A DNA stretch of 64,000 nt from assembly GCF_040605455.1 (NCBI RefSeq), contig NZ_JBEXCV010000014.1:1-64000 (forward strand), read 5' to 3'. This document shows, piece by piece, positions 34,535 through 45,813 of this stretch. Made by a program: the position numbers and the translations under genes. This DNA is from Embleya sp040605455. GTDB lineage: Bacteria; Actinomycetota; Actinomycetes; Streptomycetales; Streptomycetaceae. A model generated the notes under the pieces. It saw only the letters and a list, made by a program, of their open reading frames with translations, made no database searches and was not told the DNA's origin. Position 1 is the first letter of the stretch. Every line of letters starts with the position of its first letter.

Positions 34535-36766
<2,232 letters not shown>

Positions 36767-36891
36767 CTGCGATCCGCGGTCCGCAGAGGGGACGGGGCGT
36801 CGAGATGGTCGCGTACGAACGCCCGGATGGCCGGAGGTGATCGCCCACATTTCCGGATGTGGGCAGCGACATCCTCCGCCGTACGCTCACG

Positions 36892-36897
36892 TAGGGT
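36892..36897 (+). promoter_or_regulatory. Candidate -10 element TAGGGT before the tyrosine phosphatase gene
   Basis: TAGGGT in the 207-bp spacer between glgX and the phosphatase gene, 77 bases before the ATG. It fits TANNNT; no clear -35. Confidence 0.35.
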
Positions 36898-36973
36898 GGA
36901 TGTACCCACCCCGGCAGCCGCCCGTCCGGCATCCGCTCGCCCGGCATCTCCTCGAAGCGAAGGACCGCGCACC

Positions 36974-37753
36974 ATGACGTCCCCGACGCCGATCCTGGTC
37001 ACCGCCCCGAACTTCCGTGACGCGGGTGGGCATGCCACCGCGGACGGCCGCAAGGTGCGCACGGGTCTCGTGTACCGCTCCGACGGCCTGGGCGAGGTGG
37101 ATGCGGCGGACGCCGCGACGCTGCTGCGGCTGGGCATCGGCCTGGTGATCGACCTGCGCTCGGACACCGAGCGCGACCGCGAGCCGGACCGGGTGCCGGA
37201 AGGCGCCGAGCTGTTGATCGCGGACGTGATGGGGCGCCAGAACGACGAGCTGTTCGGTGAGGTGTTCGCCGACCCGGACCGTGCGGGCGAACTGCTCGGC
37301 GGCACCGCCGGGCGCGACCTGATGTGCGAGGTGTACCGGCGCTTCGTGACCACCGAGGGCGCCCGGGCCGCCTACCGCGAGGTGTTCGAGCGGATGGCGG
37401 CCGTGGAGGCGCCGACGGTGTTCCACTGCTCGCAGGGCAAGGACCGGACCGGGTGGACCTCGGCGGTGCTGCTCACCCTGCTCGGCGTGCCGCGGGCGAC
37501 CATCGTCGAGGACTACCTGGCCAGCGCGAAGCACCTCGCGGACAAGAACGGCGAGATCCTCAGGCACATCGCCGAGCGCGGCTTCGACCCCGCGCACCTC
37601 AAGCCGGTCTTCGACGTGCACGAGGACTACCTGAACACGGCGTTCACCACGGCGGAGGAGCGGTACGGGTCGGTCGAGGGTTATGTGCGGGACGGGCTGG
37701 GGCTGACCGACGCGGAGGTCGCGCGGCTGCGGGAGCGGTTGTCGACGCACTAG
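36974..37753 (+). CDS. Protein-tyrosine phosphatase-like protein (PTP, PtpB-like)
   Basis: This is a 259-residue protein. The signature loop HCSQGKDRTG (Cys-x5-Arg) is intact, with the preceding NFRDAGG N-terminal motif and Asp-containing IGLVIDLRSDTERDREPD. This matches the secreted MptpB-like tyrosine/phosphoinositide phosphatase group of actinobacteria. No signal peptide is visible, so it is probably cytoplasmic. It follows glgX by 207 bp with its own likely promoter (TAGGGT at 36892). Confidence 0.9.
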   Translation: MTSPTPILVTAPNFRDAGGHATADGRKVRTGLVYRSDGLGEVDAADAATLLRLGIGLVIDLRSDTERDREPDRVPEGAELLIADVMGRQNDELFGEVFADPDRAGELLGGTAGRDLMCEVYRRFVTTEGARAAYREVFERMAAVEAPTVFHCSQGKDRTGWTSAVLLTLLGVPRATIVEDYLASAKHLADKNGEILRHIAERGFDPAHLKPVFDVHEDYLNTAFTTAEERYGSVEGYVRDGLGLTDAEVARLRERLSTH

Positions 37754-37829
37754 CTGTATCGACCCGCGGTGTTCTCGGCGCGCGCCGGGGGTGGGCCGGA
37801 TGGGCCGGCACCCCCGGCGGAGCACGAGG

Positions 37830-38822
37830 TCAGCCGCGCGGCGGGCCCCATGGCGGCGGCGGGGGGCGGTGGTAGCCGGACGGCGGCTGCTGCCAGGCCG
37901 GGTGTTGCTGCGGGTTCGGTGCCTGTTGCGGCGGGGCCGGCGGGAAGAACCCTTGCGGGGGCTGCGGCTGCCACGGGTTGGCCTGGTTCGGGAACAGCGG
38001 CATCGGCGGCGGGACCGGCTCCGGCCGGCGGGTCGGGTGCGGTCCGCCGCGGAAGGTGACGCCGTAGCGGCTGCGCACCCGGCGGATCTCCCACAGCGAC
38101 ATCAGGGTGATGGTGACCGGGCCGCCGAGCGTGCCGACCAGCCGTACGCCGGTCGGCAGCGCACCCTTGCCGCCGTCGTCACCGAGGTCGACCAGCGCCC
38201 CACACCAGGAGAGCCAGGGCGCGATCACGGCGGGCAGCAGGGGGTGTCCGTCCACGGCACGGAACAGGTGCTGCGGGATCGCCCGGACCGCGAGGAACCA
38301 GAAGCGCAGCACCCACAGCGACACGATCAGGCCGAGCAACGTGACGAAGAACGAGGTCACGTCGGCGCCCGCGTTGACCCTTCGGGATCCGTACGCCAGC
38401 GAGCTCAGACCGCCGAGCGTGACCACCGAGACGAGCACGAACAGGCCGAGCGAACGCAGCGGCAACATCAGGCTCTTGCGCGTCTCGGTCCGCACCTCGG
38501 GGCGGGTGAGGGCGACGATCACGGCCACCGCGATCGGGCACGCGATGATCGCCACGAAGACGGACGCGATGAAGCTTGCCATCCAGCCCTGGGCGGCGTC
38601 GTTGGTGCCGCCGTAGGTGACCGCGATCCAGATCAGTACGCCCAGGCCGAGCCAGGACCGGATCGCGCGCACCCGCTCCAGGGTCACATCGCGCCCGATC
38701 AGCCGATAGTCCGGCACGAAGTATCGTTCGGCGACTCGCTTGGGCAGCGGAATCCAGCCGAAGGCGAACATCGCCTTGCGTTCGATTCCGGCGGCTCCGG
38801 GCGGATGGAAAGACTGCGTCAC
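37830..38822 (-). CDS. Polytopic membrane protein with Pro-rich C-terminal tail
   Basis: This is a 330-residue protein with about five hydrophobic helices (for example LGLGVLIWIAVTYGG, IACPIAVAVIVALT, SFFVTLLGLIVSLWVLRFW) and a C-terminal tail of about 70 residues rich in Pro, Gln and Gly (PPPPPWGPPRG type). No family is recognised. The tail may be cytoplasmic. It starts at GTG 38822. Confidence 0.8.
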   Translation of the reverse strand: MTQSFHPPGAAGIERKAMFAFGWIPLPKRVAERYFVPDYRLIGRDVTLERVRAIRSWLGLGVLIWIAVTYGGTNDAAQGWMASFIASVFVAIIACPIAVAVIVALTRPEVRTETRKSLMLPLRSLGLFVLVSVVTLGGLSSLAYGSRRVNAGADVTSFFVTLLGLIVSLWVLRFWFLAVRAIPQHLFRAVDGHPLLPAVIAPWLSWCGALVDLGDDGGKGALPTGVRLVGTLGGPVTITLMSLWEIRRVRSRYGVTFRGGPHPTRRPEPVPPPMPLFPNQANPWQPQPPQGFFPPAPPQQAPNPQQHPAWQQPPSGYHRPPPPPWGPPRG

Positions 38823-38909
38823 AAGTACGCCTTTCTCGACGACGCGCCCCCGTACAGGCGCCGACTCGCCCCGATGCTAGGGGGTATCGCCGGGGGTGCC
38901 GTCGCCGGC

Positions 38910-39284
38910 TCAGGCGCGCAGTGCGGCGCGCAACGCATCCGCGATCGACCGGATTTCGCTCAGCGAACCGTCCGCCACGGCGATGATCAGGTCGAACGTC
39001 GCGTCCTCGTCCAGGAGTCCGACATCGATTCCGTTGTATTCGAGGAACACCACGGCAGCCACCAAGCCGGTGCGCTTGTTGCCGTCGACGAACGGGTGAT
39101 TGGCCACGATCGAGTGCAGGAGCGCGGCGGCCTTGGTCCACGGGTCGGGATAGGCGTCGGCACCGAACGCGGACGCGCCGGGGCGGGCCACGCCGGACTC
39201 GATCAGGGCGCGGTCGCGAATCCCGGGGTTCCCGGTGCTCTCCTCGGCGACGGCGATCGCATCGGCGGCGGTGAGCAGGTACAT
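38910..39284 (-). CDS. doc: Doc-type (death-on-curing) Fic toxin
   Basis: This is a 124-residue protein with a Doc-style Fic motif HPFVDGNKRTG at residues 63-73. As in Doc, Lys follows the Asn (GNKR) where AMP-transferring Fic enzymes have Gly (GNGR). Doc enzymes phosphorylate EF-Tu and stop translation; that activity is inferred from the motif. The fold is complete for the Doc family. The ATG is four bases downstream of the stop of a 34-residue gene that is the likely antitoxin. Confidence 0.92.
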   Translation of the reverse strand: MYLLTAADAIAVAEESTGNPGIRDRALIESGVARPGASAFGADAYPDPWTKAAALLHSIVANHPFVDGNKRTGLVAAVVFLEYNGIDVGLLDEDATFDLIIAVADGSLSEIRSIADALRAALRA

Positions 39285-39288
39285 CCGC

Positions 39289-39393
39289 TCACGCCTCCTT
39301 CAACCGTCGCAGCAACTCGGGATGGCGCTCGGCAAACCGCCGCGCCAACTCTCGAATCCGCTCGGCGGCCTCCTGCTGCACATCCTCCGACAT
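39289..39393 (-). CDS. 34-residue putative antitoxin of the Doc toxin
   Basis: The frame starts at ATG 39393, immediately after an in-frame TAG, and ends four bases before the Doc start. The protein MSEDVQQEAAERIRELARRF... is one amphipathic, strongly charged helix with a conserved-looking ERIRELARRFAERHPELL. It is far shorter than Phd (about 73 residues) and lacks its N-terminal DNA-binding domain, but a single helix that fills the Fic groove is how Phd and other antitoxins act. A TAGGGT -10 element six bases upstream suggests leaderless transcription. Position and coupling support the role; sequence similarity alone does not. Confidence 0.7.
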   Translation of the reverse strand: MSEDVQQEAAERIRELARRFAERHPELLRRLKEA

Positions 39394-39399
39394 GCCCGA

Positions 39400-39405
39400 A
39401 CCCTA
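39400..39405 (-). promoter_or_regulatory. -10 element TAGGGT of the mini-antitoxin/Doc operon
   Basis: On the minus strand TAGGGT ends six bases before the ATG at 39393, so the message would start at the A of the ATG. The TAG of this element is also an in-frame stop, confirming the short start. Confidence 0.5.
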
Positions 39406-39608
39406 CGGCCCCCACCGCTCACCTCGCCCGCACATTTCCCGGGGCGGGGCGGGGGTCGCCTCGACCGAACCGGGTTCGCGCCTCGGCGCAGCCTGCGCAA
39501 CTCGTCGGAACGAACGGTCACCGGGAACGGTGCGGGCGGCATGGCCGCGTGCGTTCCTTCGACGCGGGTCACGAACGCGTACGCCCCATAGGCCCGGTGA
39601 CCGCCTCG

Positions 39609-40220
39609 TTACCTCTGCGACCAGTCCTTTCGCGGGAGTTCCGCGCGGCCCTGGGGGGTGTCGGCGTTGGCACGCAGGAGGATCTCGGTGGGAAAGATGC
39701 CCTGGGGGAGGTCGAACCACAGGTCCTCGACCAGGGTGTCGGAGGCGCCGAGGGTGAACTCGCGGAGTTGGCGCTTGATCTCCATCGATTCCAGGTCCAT
39801 GCCGAGCCGGCTGCCGTCCGCCAGGACCAGGCGCTGCTCCAGATTGGCGATCTGCACGGTGGCCAGCGAGTTGTTGGCGATGGAGACCTTGACCCGGCAC
39901 AGTCGGCCCTTGGCGAAGTGCTCGGCGTGGGTGCCGGTGATCCACTCGATATCGCAGGTGAGGCCCTGCACGGTGAACGTGGCCGGCCCGCTGAGCACGG
40001 CCGGGGCCTTGACCGGTATCTCCCACTCGCGCATCGTCATCTTCAGCGGCTCGTCCTTCTCCGGCCAGTACAGCGCCGCCGCGCCCGCGGCCAGGCCCGC
40101 GCCGATCAGCAGCCCGAACACGAACCCGATCGCGATCCACTGCCGGATCCGCCGCCGGATCCGGAGATGCCCGACCACCTCGTCCCGTAACTCCTCGGTC
40201 TTCCGCCCCACCACGCCCAT
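39609..40220 (-). CDS. Membrane-anchored protein with DUF4352-like outside domain
   Basis: This is a 203-residue protein. It has an N-terminal basic segment, one membrane helix (IAIGFVFGLLIGAGLAAGAA, about 32-52) and a beta-rich outside domain of 140 residues with an ANNSLATVQIANLEQRLVLADG strand pair. This is consistent with the DUF4352 immunoglobulin-like fold found in actinomycete lipoproteins. Function is unknown. Confidence 0.75.
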   Translation of the reverse strand: MGVVGRKTEELRDEVVGHLRIRRRIRQWIAIGFVFGLLIGAGLAAGAAALYWPEKDEPLKMTMREWEIPVKAPAVLSGPATFTVQGLTCDIEWITGTHAEHFAKGRLCRVKVSIANNSLATVQIANLEQRLVLADGSRLGMDLESMEIKRQLREFTLGASDTLVEDLWFDLPQGIFPTEILLRANADTPQGRAELPRKDWSQR

Positions 40221-40327
40221 CCGCCGTCCCCGTCTCCCGTCCCGAGGCCCGCATCGTACGGGCGGGCTCCCACCCCTGACGAGAGCTTCCGAGGAGGCCC
40301 TCCTGCCGGCCGGGTGGTGACGACGGT

Positions 40328-40735
40328 TCAGCCGTTCGGAGCACGGCCGTGATCGATCAGAGTCGCGGCAGCTCTGGTGATGGCGGTGTCGAGGGGGCCC
40401 AGCGGGGTGGGAATCGGGTTTTCGGTGGGCGAGACGAACCAGACGAGGGGGCCGGCGCCGCTGCGCGGCGGTGGGAAGGTGACCCACGCACCGAGGCCGT
40501 GCCGACTGGGTCCGCGCTGGTCGCGCAGGCGGGTGCGGGCGGGGGAGGTGACCGGGACCAGGAAGCCCATCTTGGCGCAGCGCCGGTCGTGGATCACCGG
40601 CCCGACCCGAACTCCCGCGGCACGCAGGTGCTTCACCACCTCGCGCCCCAGCCGCGCGTCGACCTCGACGACATCGAACGTCTGCCCGGCGGCCACCAGG
40701 CGCGGAGCGTAGGGATTGCCGGATGAGTCACTCAT
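40328..40735 (-). CDS. Hypothetical protein, 135 residues
   Basis: This soluble protein begins MSDSSGNPYAPRLVAAG and contains VVEVDARLGREVVKHLRAAGV and CAKMGFLVPVTSPARTRL. The pattern recalls the small prim-pol-like (bifunctional DNA primase/polymerase N-terminal) regulatory proteins of Streptomyces, but catalytic acidic residues are not evident. Convergent or divergent partners give no clue. Function is unknown. Confidence 0.65.
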   Translation of the reverse strand: MSDSSGNPYAPRLVAAGQTFDVVEVDARLGREVVKHLRAAGVRVGPVIHDRRCAKMGFLVPVTSPARTRLRDQRGPSRHGLGAWVTFPPPRSGAGPLVWFVSPTENPIPTPLGPLDTAITRAAATLIDHGRAPNG

Positions 40736-41049
40736 GGGACGGCACCTTCGCCAATCGGGTCGAACCGGCCCCCGCAGGCTCCATTCCAGCCTGTCGAACC
40801 CGCCCGCGGGGGCCACACTCACGAGTTGATGCCGTTCCGTCACCCGTTCGGCTTACGGCAACGACCGCCGGAACCCGACACACCGAAAGCCCGGCGCCCA
40901 CGCGGCTTGCTGCCCCCGGCCCTCGGCGTCGTGTCGATACACCGGCCGGCGGACCTTGGTGCCGAACGCCGCAGGCATCAACGCGACCCGCTCGTCGAAG
41001 CCGTGACGCGCTCTTCGACAGCCAAGTCCCATCCGCCGGGAAACCCTCC
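40736..41049. other. 314-bp intergenic region with nested inverted repeats
   Basis: AGGCT (40776-40780) and AGCCT (40788-40792) are flanked by CCCCCGC (40769-40775) and GCGGGGG (40806-40812), making a possible forked hairpin on the upstream side of the 40735 gene. No gene is supported. Confidence 0.4.
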
Positions 41050-41730
41050 TTACGGCGTCCGCCCCGCCTGGACCACGCCGGATTCGTAGGCGAAGACGAC
41101 TGCCTGGGCGCGGTCGCGGACGCCGAGTTTGGCGAACAGGCCCGTGGCGTGGTTCTTGACGGTCTGCACGCCGATGCTCATCGCCTGGGCGATCTCGGCG
41201 TTGTCCAGACCCGCGGCGATCAGTCGGAGCACCTCCACCTCGCGCGGGGTCAGGTCGCGCAGGGCGGTTGTCGAGGGCTGCGGGGCGGAGGGGGCCTTGA
41301 CGAAGGACTCGATCAGCCGGGTCAGCAGTCGCGGGGCGACCGCGGCCTCGCCGAGGTGGACGGTGTAGACCGCCGCGATCAGGTCCTCGGGAGACACGTC
41401 CTTGGGCAGGAAGCCGATCGCGCCCGCACGCAGCGCGCCCACCACGTACTCGTCCATGTCGAACGTGCTCAGCGCGAGCACCCGGCACTCGGGCAGTTCC
41501 TCGGTCAGCCGCGCGGTGGCCTTGACGCCGTCGAGCACCGGCATCCGGATGTCCATCAGGATCACGTTCGGGTGCAGTCGGTGCGCCGCCTCGACGGCCT
41601 GCGCACCGTCGCCCACCTCGCCGATCACCTCGATGCCGGGATCCGAGCGCAGAATCAGGGCCAGGCCCCGACGCACAAGGGGTTGATCATCCGCGAGCAG
41701 CACGGTGATCGGGGGCACGTCCACGCTCAT
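41050..41730 (-). CDS. NarL/LuxR-family response regulator
   Basis: This is a 226-residue protein. The receiver domain has the acidic pair LLADDQ, the phospho-acceptor Asp at about residue 60 (VILMDIRMP) and the LPKD Lys. The C-terminal LuxR helix-turn-helix has LTPREVEVLRLIAAGLDNAEIAQAMSIGVQTVKNH. It forms a two-component system with the histidine kinase ending seven bases upstream (41738-43009). Whether it acts on the MMPL exporter, which faces the kinase gene, is unknown but plausible from the divergent arrangement. Confidence 0.95.
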   Translation of the reverse strand: MSVDVPPITVLLADDQPLVRRGLALILRSDPGIEVIGEVGDGAQAVEAAHRLHPNVILMDIRMPVLDGVKATARLTEELPECRVLALSTFDMDEYVVGALRAGAIGFLPKDVSPEDLIAAVYTVHLGEAAVAPRLLTRLIESFVKAPSAPQPSTTALRDLTPREVEVLRLIAAGLDNAEIAQAMSIGVQTVKNHATGLFAKLGVRDRAQAVVFAYESGVVQAGRTP

Positions 41731-41737
41731 CCGGATT

Positions 41738-43009
41738 TCAGTCCTCTCCTGGCTCCATCGGCGGCAACGGCACGACGGCGGCCACACGGTACCCGCCTTC
41801 GGGTCGCCTGCCCGCCTCCAGCGTGCCGCAGTGCACGGCGACGCGCTCACGCATGCCCACGAGACCGTACCCGCCGCCCGCCATCGTCGACCCACCGCCG
41901 TCGCCGTCGTCGCAGATCTCCACCGTGACCCGGTCCGAGCCGTACTCGAGTCGCACGAAGGCGCGCGCGTTGCCCGCGTGCTTGCGCGCGTTCGTGAGCG
42001 CCTCCTGCACGATCCGGTACAGCGTCAGCGCGGTGGTCAACGGCAGCGGACGCGGCTCGCCGAGCGCCTCGTACTCGACGGGCAGGCCCGCCGCGCGCGA
42101 CTCGGTGATCAGCCGGTCGATTTCGGTGACCCCCGGCTGTGGTTCCGAGGGTGCCTCCTCGGCGACGTCCGAACCGCGCAGGACGCCGAGCAGTTGGCGC
42201 ATCTCGCGCAGCGCCGTGCGGCCGGACGACTCCAGCGTGACCAGCGCGGCCCGGGAGGCCTGCGGATCACGATCCAGGGTGGACCGCGCACCGCCGGACA
42301 TCAGGTACATCGTGGTGATGTGGTGCGCCACGATGTCGTGCAGCTCGCGCGCGATCCGCCGGCGCTCCTCGGCCACCGCCCGATCCGCCAGCAACCCTCG
42401 GTTCAGCTCCATCTGGTCCTGCCACCTGCGCACCCCGATGCCGGCCGCGCTCGCCACACAGATCGCCGTCAGATCGGCGAGCGTCGCCATCGGAAGCGAC
42501 CATCCGATCCGAACTCCGCACACCACCTGGCTCACCAGCGTCGCGGCCCCGGCGGCGGCGACCACGCGGGGGGAGCGGTAGCGGGCCACCGAGTACAGCG
42601 CCACCGTGAGCGGCAGGCCGAAGTTGTACGCGGTCGGCGTGACCAGCACCAGCGCCAGGTACAGCGCGGCCACCGCGCCGAGCACGTGCACCGGATACCG
42701 CCGGCGCATGATCGTCGACGCGCCGCCCGCCACGAGCAACAGCAGCGCGAGCACGGGCAGGTGCCGACCGCCGCCGTGCCCGGACGACAGGAACGAGGTG
42801 ACGTCGGCCGCGGCGCACCCGAGCGCGATCAGCAGGTCGTTGCGTCGCCATGGGAAGGCTCGGACCCGGCGTCCGGCCGGCCGCGGCAGTCCGGTCGGCG
42901 GCCCCGGGTCGGCCGGCGCGGGACCGGCGAGGGTCGCCGGCGTCGCGAGGCTCGGCTCGACGACGAGGAACACGCCCCCCTCGGCCGCTGAGCGATGGTC
43001 GGCGCCCAT
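41738..43009 (-). CDS. NarL-type sensor histidine kinase
   Basis: This is a 423-residue protein with four to six membrane helices in the first 220 residues, the HisKA_3 phosphorylation site RRRIARELHDIVAHHITTMYL and a C-terminal ATPase domain (ALTNARKHAGNA, CDDGDGGGS, GGYGLVGMRERV). ATG 43009 is chosen because it follows GGAGG seven bases upstream; longer in-frame starts lack that. It works with the response regulator directly downstream. The signal is unknown. Confidence 0.93.
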   Translation of the reverse strand: MGADHRSAAEGGVFLVVEPSLATPATLAGPAPADPGPPTGLPRPAGRRVRAFPWRRNDLLIALGCAAADVTSFLSSGHGGGRHLPVLALLLLVAGGASTIMRRRYPVHVLGAVAALYLALVLVTPTAYNFGLPLTVALYSVARYRSPRVVAAAGAATLVSQVVCGVRIGWSLPMATLADLTAICVASAAGIGVRRWQDQMELNRGLLADRAVAEERRRIARELHDIVAHHITTMYLMSGGARSTLDRDPQASRAALVTLESSGRTALREMRQLLGVLRGSDVAEEAPSEPQPGVTEIDRLITESRAAGLPVEYEALGEPRPLPLTTALTLYRIVQEALTNARKHAGNARAFVRLEYGSDRVTVEICDDGDGGGSTMAGGGYGLVGMRERVAVHCGTLEAGRRPEGGYRVAAVVPLPPMEPGED

Positions 43010-43367
43010 CCGAAGGCCTCCTTCGTGGTTTCGTGCAGTCCGTTCGGCCGCCACCGGCTCGGCGTCTCCCCCGGCGCCGGCACCCGGCACCGGGGTGCCG
43101 GCCGTCGTGCCGATCGCGGACCCGGCCCGCGCCGACACGCGGCTCATCGACCCATTCCATCCTCTCCGCCCCCATTCCTGAACCGCTTCACAGACGATCC
43201 CCGGCCCCGGACCGGAGTCCTGGTTGCGCGGTACTCCCGGACCGAGGTCCCGGTCCACAGCCGTTCCCCCGGTCGATGCCCGAAGGGGGCCACGCGTGAT
43301 GACCTTGAGTCAATCCGGAGTTCCCGTATCGAGCTCCCGCGTTTCGACCCGACGGCGGAGAAGGAAA
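43010..43367. other. 358-bp divergent promoter region of the kinase and the MMPL exporter
   Basis: No gene is supported. A weaker in-frame ATG for the exporter exists at 43299. Promoter boxes were not assigned with confidence. Confidence 0.35.
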
Positions 43368-45689
43368 ATGATCCGTAGAACAACAGCGTTCGCCACTCGT
43401 CATCGATGGATGACCATCATCGTCTGGGCGGTTTTCGGTCTCGCGCTGTCCGCCGTCGGAACCCCGTTGATGAACAGCGTCACCGATTCCTCCACCGGCG
43501 ACTTCCTGCCGAAGAAATACGACTCGGCGGCGGCTCTGCAGATCGCCGAGAAGAAGTTCGACGAAAAGCCCGATCCCAATATGGTGACCGTCCTGGTGGC
43601 CCGTGCGGACGGCGCCAAGATCGGCCCGGCGGACCAGAGGAAGATCGCCGACACCTCGGCTGCGCTGGCCAAGAAGCCGATCAAGGCGGAGCCGGAGCAA
43701 TTCGCCAAGGACTTCTCGCAGACGCCGCGCTACACCGTCGGGGTGGTCGCCCCGGACGGGACGTTCCAGCTGGTCTCGCTGTCACTGAGCGGGAATATGA
43801 ACGACGTCGGCCTCCAGGACGTCTACCGGGACGCCCGTGATCTGGCGAAGACCGATTACGAGGCCGCCGGATTCCGGGTCGGATTCACCGGCGGTCTCGC
43901 GAACACGGTCGACAACCTGGACGAGGAGAAGGACACCGAGGCTCTCGTCGCCATGTTGACGATGGGTCTCATCGTCCTGCTGAACGTATTGGTCTTCCGC
44001 AGTGTCCTGGCCGCTCTGCTGCCGCTGCTCGCGGTGGTGATGATCAGCGGTGTGGCCACCGGCGCGGTGGCCGGCAGCGCGAAGCTCCTGGACATCAAGC
44101 TGGACCCGTCCGTGCCGTCGCTGATCACCGTCGTACTGCTCGGCATCGGCATCGACTACTTCCTGTTCCTGATGTTCCGCTTCCGTGAGGAGTTGCGCGC
44201 CAACCCGGATATGGACAAGCGCGAGGCCGCCGCGATCACCGCCGGTCGGGTGGGCAACGCGATCACTTGCGCTGCGTTGACCATCGTGGCGGCGTTCGCC
44301 ACCCTGGGCATCGCCAGCTTCGGTCAGTTCAAGGTGCTCGGCCCGGCCATCGCGGTCTCGGTGCTGGTGGCCCTGCTCGGCAGCCTGACCCTGATGCCCG
44401 CACTGCTCGCGGTCACCGGTCGGGGGATGTTCTGGCCGGCCCGTGCGTGGAAGAAGGAGCGTCCGGCGGGCTTCGCCGCCCGTCTGGGTGAGAAGGTCAG
44501 CGCCCGTCCGGTGCGCTACCTGGTCGGCAGCCTGGTCCTGCTCGGCGCGCTCGGCGCGGGTGCGGTCGGCGTCAAGATGAGCTACGACCAGGAGGGTCAG
44601 CCCACCACCAACGCGACCCGGACCGCCGACGAGATCTCCCGCTCGCTCCCGGCGGGCGTGTCCGACCCGCACACCGTCTACGTGCAGACCAAGGCCGGCG
44701 GCAAGCTCGACGAGCGCTCGCTCACCGGGCTGACCGGCGCGCTGGGCAAGGTCGAGGGCGTCGGCCAGGTCGCCAAGCCGGTCCTCAACCCGGACGGTTC
44801 GGCCGCTCGGATCGATGTGTTCCTGGCCGCAAAGGCCGACTCCTCGGCGGCGCGTGACCTGATCACCGGCCCGGTCCGGGGCACCATCGCGAAGAACACC
44901 CCGAACGGCGCCGAGGCGCACATCACCGGAACGGCGGCCATCTTCGCCGACGTGTCGAGCGCGGTGGACAAGGACCTCAAGCTGGTCTTCCCGGTCGCCG
45001 CGATCCTGATCGCGCTGATCCTGTTCCTGCTGCTGCGCTCGCTGCTGGCGCCGCTCGTGCTGATGCTCGCGGTCGGGTTGGGCTTCGTGGCCACACTCGG
45101 CGCCGGCACGCTGGTCTTCCAGCACATGCTCGACCGGCCCGGTATCTCCTTCACCCTGCCGCTGGTGCTCTTCCTGTTCGTGGTCGCGCTGGGCACCGAC
45201 TACAACATCCTGATGAGCGACCGGCTCCGCGAGGAGATGGACAAGCCCATCCCGGCCCGCAAGGCCGTGGCCAAGGCGGTCGAGCACACCGCACCCGCGA
45301 TCGCCACGGCCGGTCTCGTCCTGGCCGGCTCCTTCGCCAGCCTGGCGGCCAGCCCGGCGACCGCCGAGATCGGCTTCGCCACCGCGGTCGGCATCCTGCT
45401 CTCCTCGATGCTGCTCTCCATCGTGCTGGTGCCCGCGATCGCCGCGATCCTGGGTCGGGGCCTGTGGTGGCCGCGCCGAGGCGGCAAGGCCAAAGGGCAC
45501 GGCGGTGGGACGGGCGCGCCCGAGGCATACGGCCACCCGGATGCGGACCGCACGCTCGTGACCGAGCCGCAGATGGCCGGCGGCTACGGGCCCGCGCCGT
45601 ACCAGGGACAGGAGCCCTACCAGGCGCAGCAGCCCTACCCGGGGCAGCCGTACCAGCAGCACTACCGCCCGGACCAGCCGCACGGCTGA
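43368..45689 (+). CDS. MMPL-family (RND) exporter
   Basis: This is a 773-residue membrane protein with two repeats of six helices and two large outside loops. Family signatures are the N-terminal RTTAFATRHRWMTIIVWAVFG, the first helix block with TVVLLGIGIDYFLFLMFRFREEL (GIDY motif) and the second with FVVALGTDYNILMSDRLREEM (GTDY motif). The C-terminal 80 residues are Gln/Pro/Tyr-rich (QPYQGQEPYQAQQPYPG type) and cytoplasmic. MMPL proteins export lipids or toxic hydrophobic compounds with proton motive force. The ATG at 43368 follows GGAGAAGGA. It faces the two-component system, which may regulate it. Confidence 0.95.
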   Translation: MIRRTTAFATRHRWMTIIVWAVFGLALSAVGTPLMNSVTDSSTGDFLPKKYDSAAALQIAEKKFDEKPDPNMVTVLVARADGAKIGPADQRKIADTSAALAKKPIKAEPEQFAKDFSQTPRYTVGVVAPDGTFQLVSLSLSGNMNDVGLQDVYRDARDLAKTDYEAAGFRVGFTGGLANTVDNLDEEKDTEALVAMLTMGLIVLLNVLVFRSVLAALLPLLAVVMISGVATGAVAGSAKLLDIKLDPSVPSLITVVLLGIGIDYFLFLMFRFREELRANPDMDKREAAAITAGRVGNAITCAALTIVAAFATLGIASFGQFKVLGPAIAVSVLVALLGSLTLMPALLAVTGRGMFWPARAWKKERPAGFAARLGEKVSARPVRYLVGSLVLLGALGAGAVGVKMSYDQEGQPTTNATRTADEISRSLPAGVSDPHTVYVQTKAGGKLDERSLTGLTGALGKVEGVGQVAKPVLNPDGSAARIDVFLAAKADSSAARDLITGPVRGTIAKNTPNGAEAHITGTAAIFADVSSAVDKDLKLVFPVAAILIALILFLLLRSLLAPLVLMLAVGLGFVATLGAGTLVFQHMLDRPGISFTLPLVLFLFVVALGTDYNILMSDRLREEMDKPIPARKAVAKAVEHTAPAIATAGLVLAGSFASLAASPATAEIGFATAVGILLSSMLLSIVLVPAIAAILGRGLWWPRRGGKAKGHGGGTGAPEAYGHPDADRTLVTEPQMAGGYGPAPYQGQEPYQAQQPYPGQPYQQHYRPDQPHG

Positions 45690-45717
45690 CCGAGAGGGAC
45701 ACGAACCCCACGAACAC

Positions 45718-45761
45718 CCCGAAGGGGGCGGCGCCGGTGACCCGGCACCGCCCCCTTCGGG
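45718..45761. terminator. Bidirectional terminator after the MMPL gene
   Basis: A 14-bp stem, CCCGAAGGGGGCGG (45718-45731) with its complement at 45748-45761. It sits between convergent MMPL and L,D-transpeptidase genes. Confidence 0.8.
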
Positions 45762-45813
45762 CGTACGCGCTCCGCGGATTCGGCGCGGTCCGACGAGCGA
45801 ACGATCGGGCCGA

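Noticed and set aside
40741..40820. tRNA-like sequence with GGTTCGA motifs on the minus strand
   Set aside because: No acceptor or T stem can be paired around the TTCGA words; only nested GC hairpins are present.
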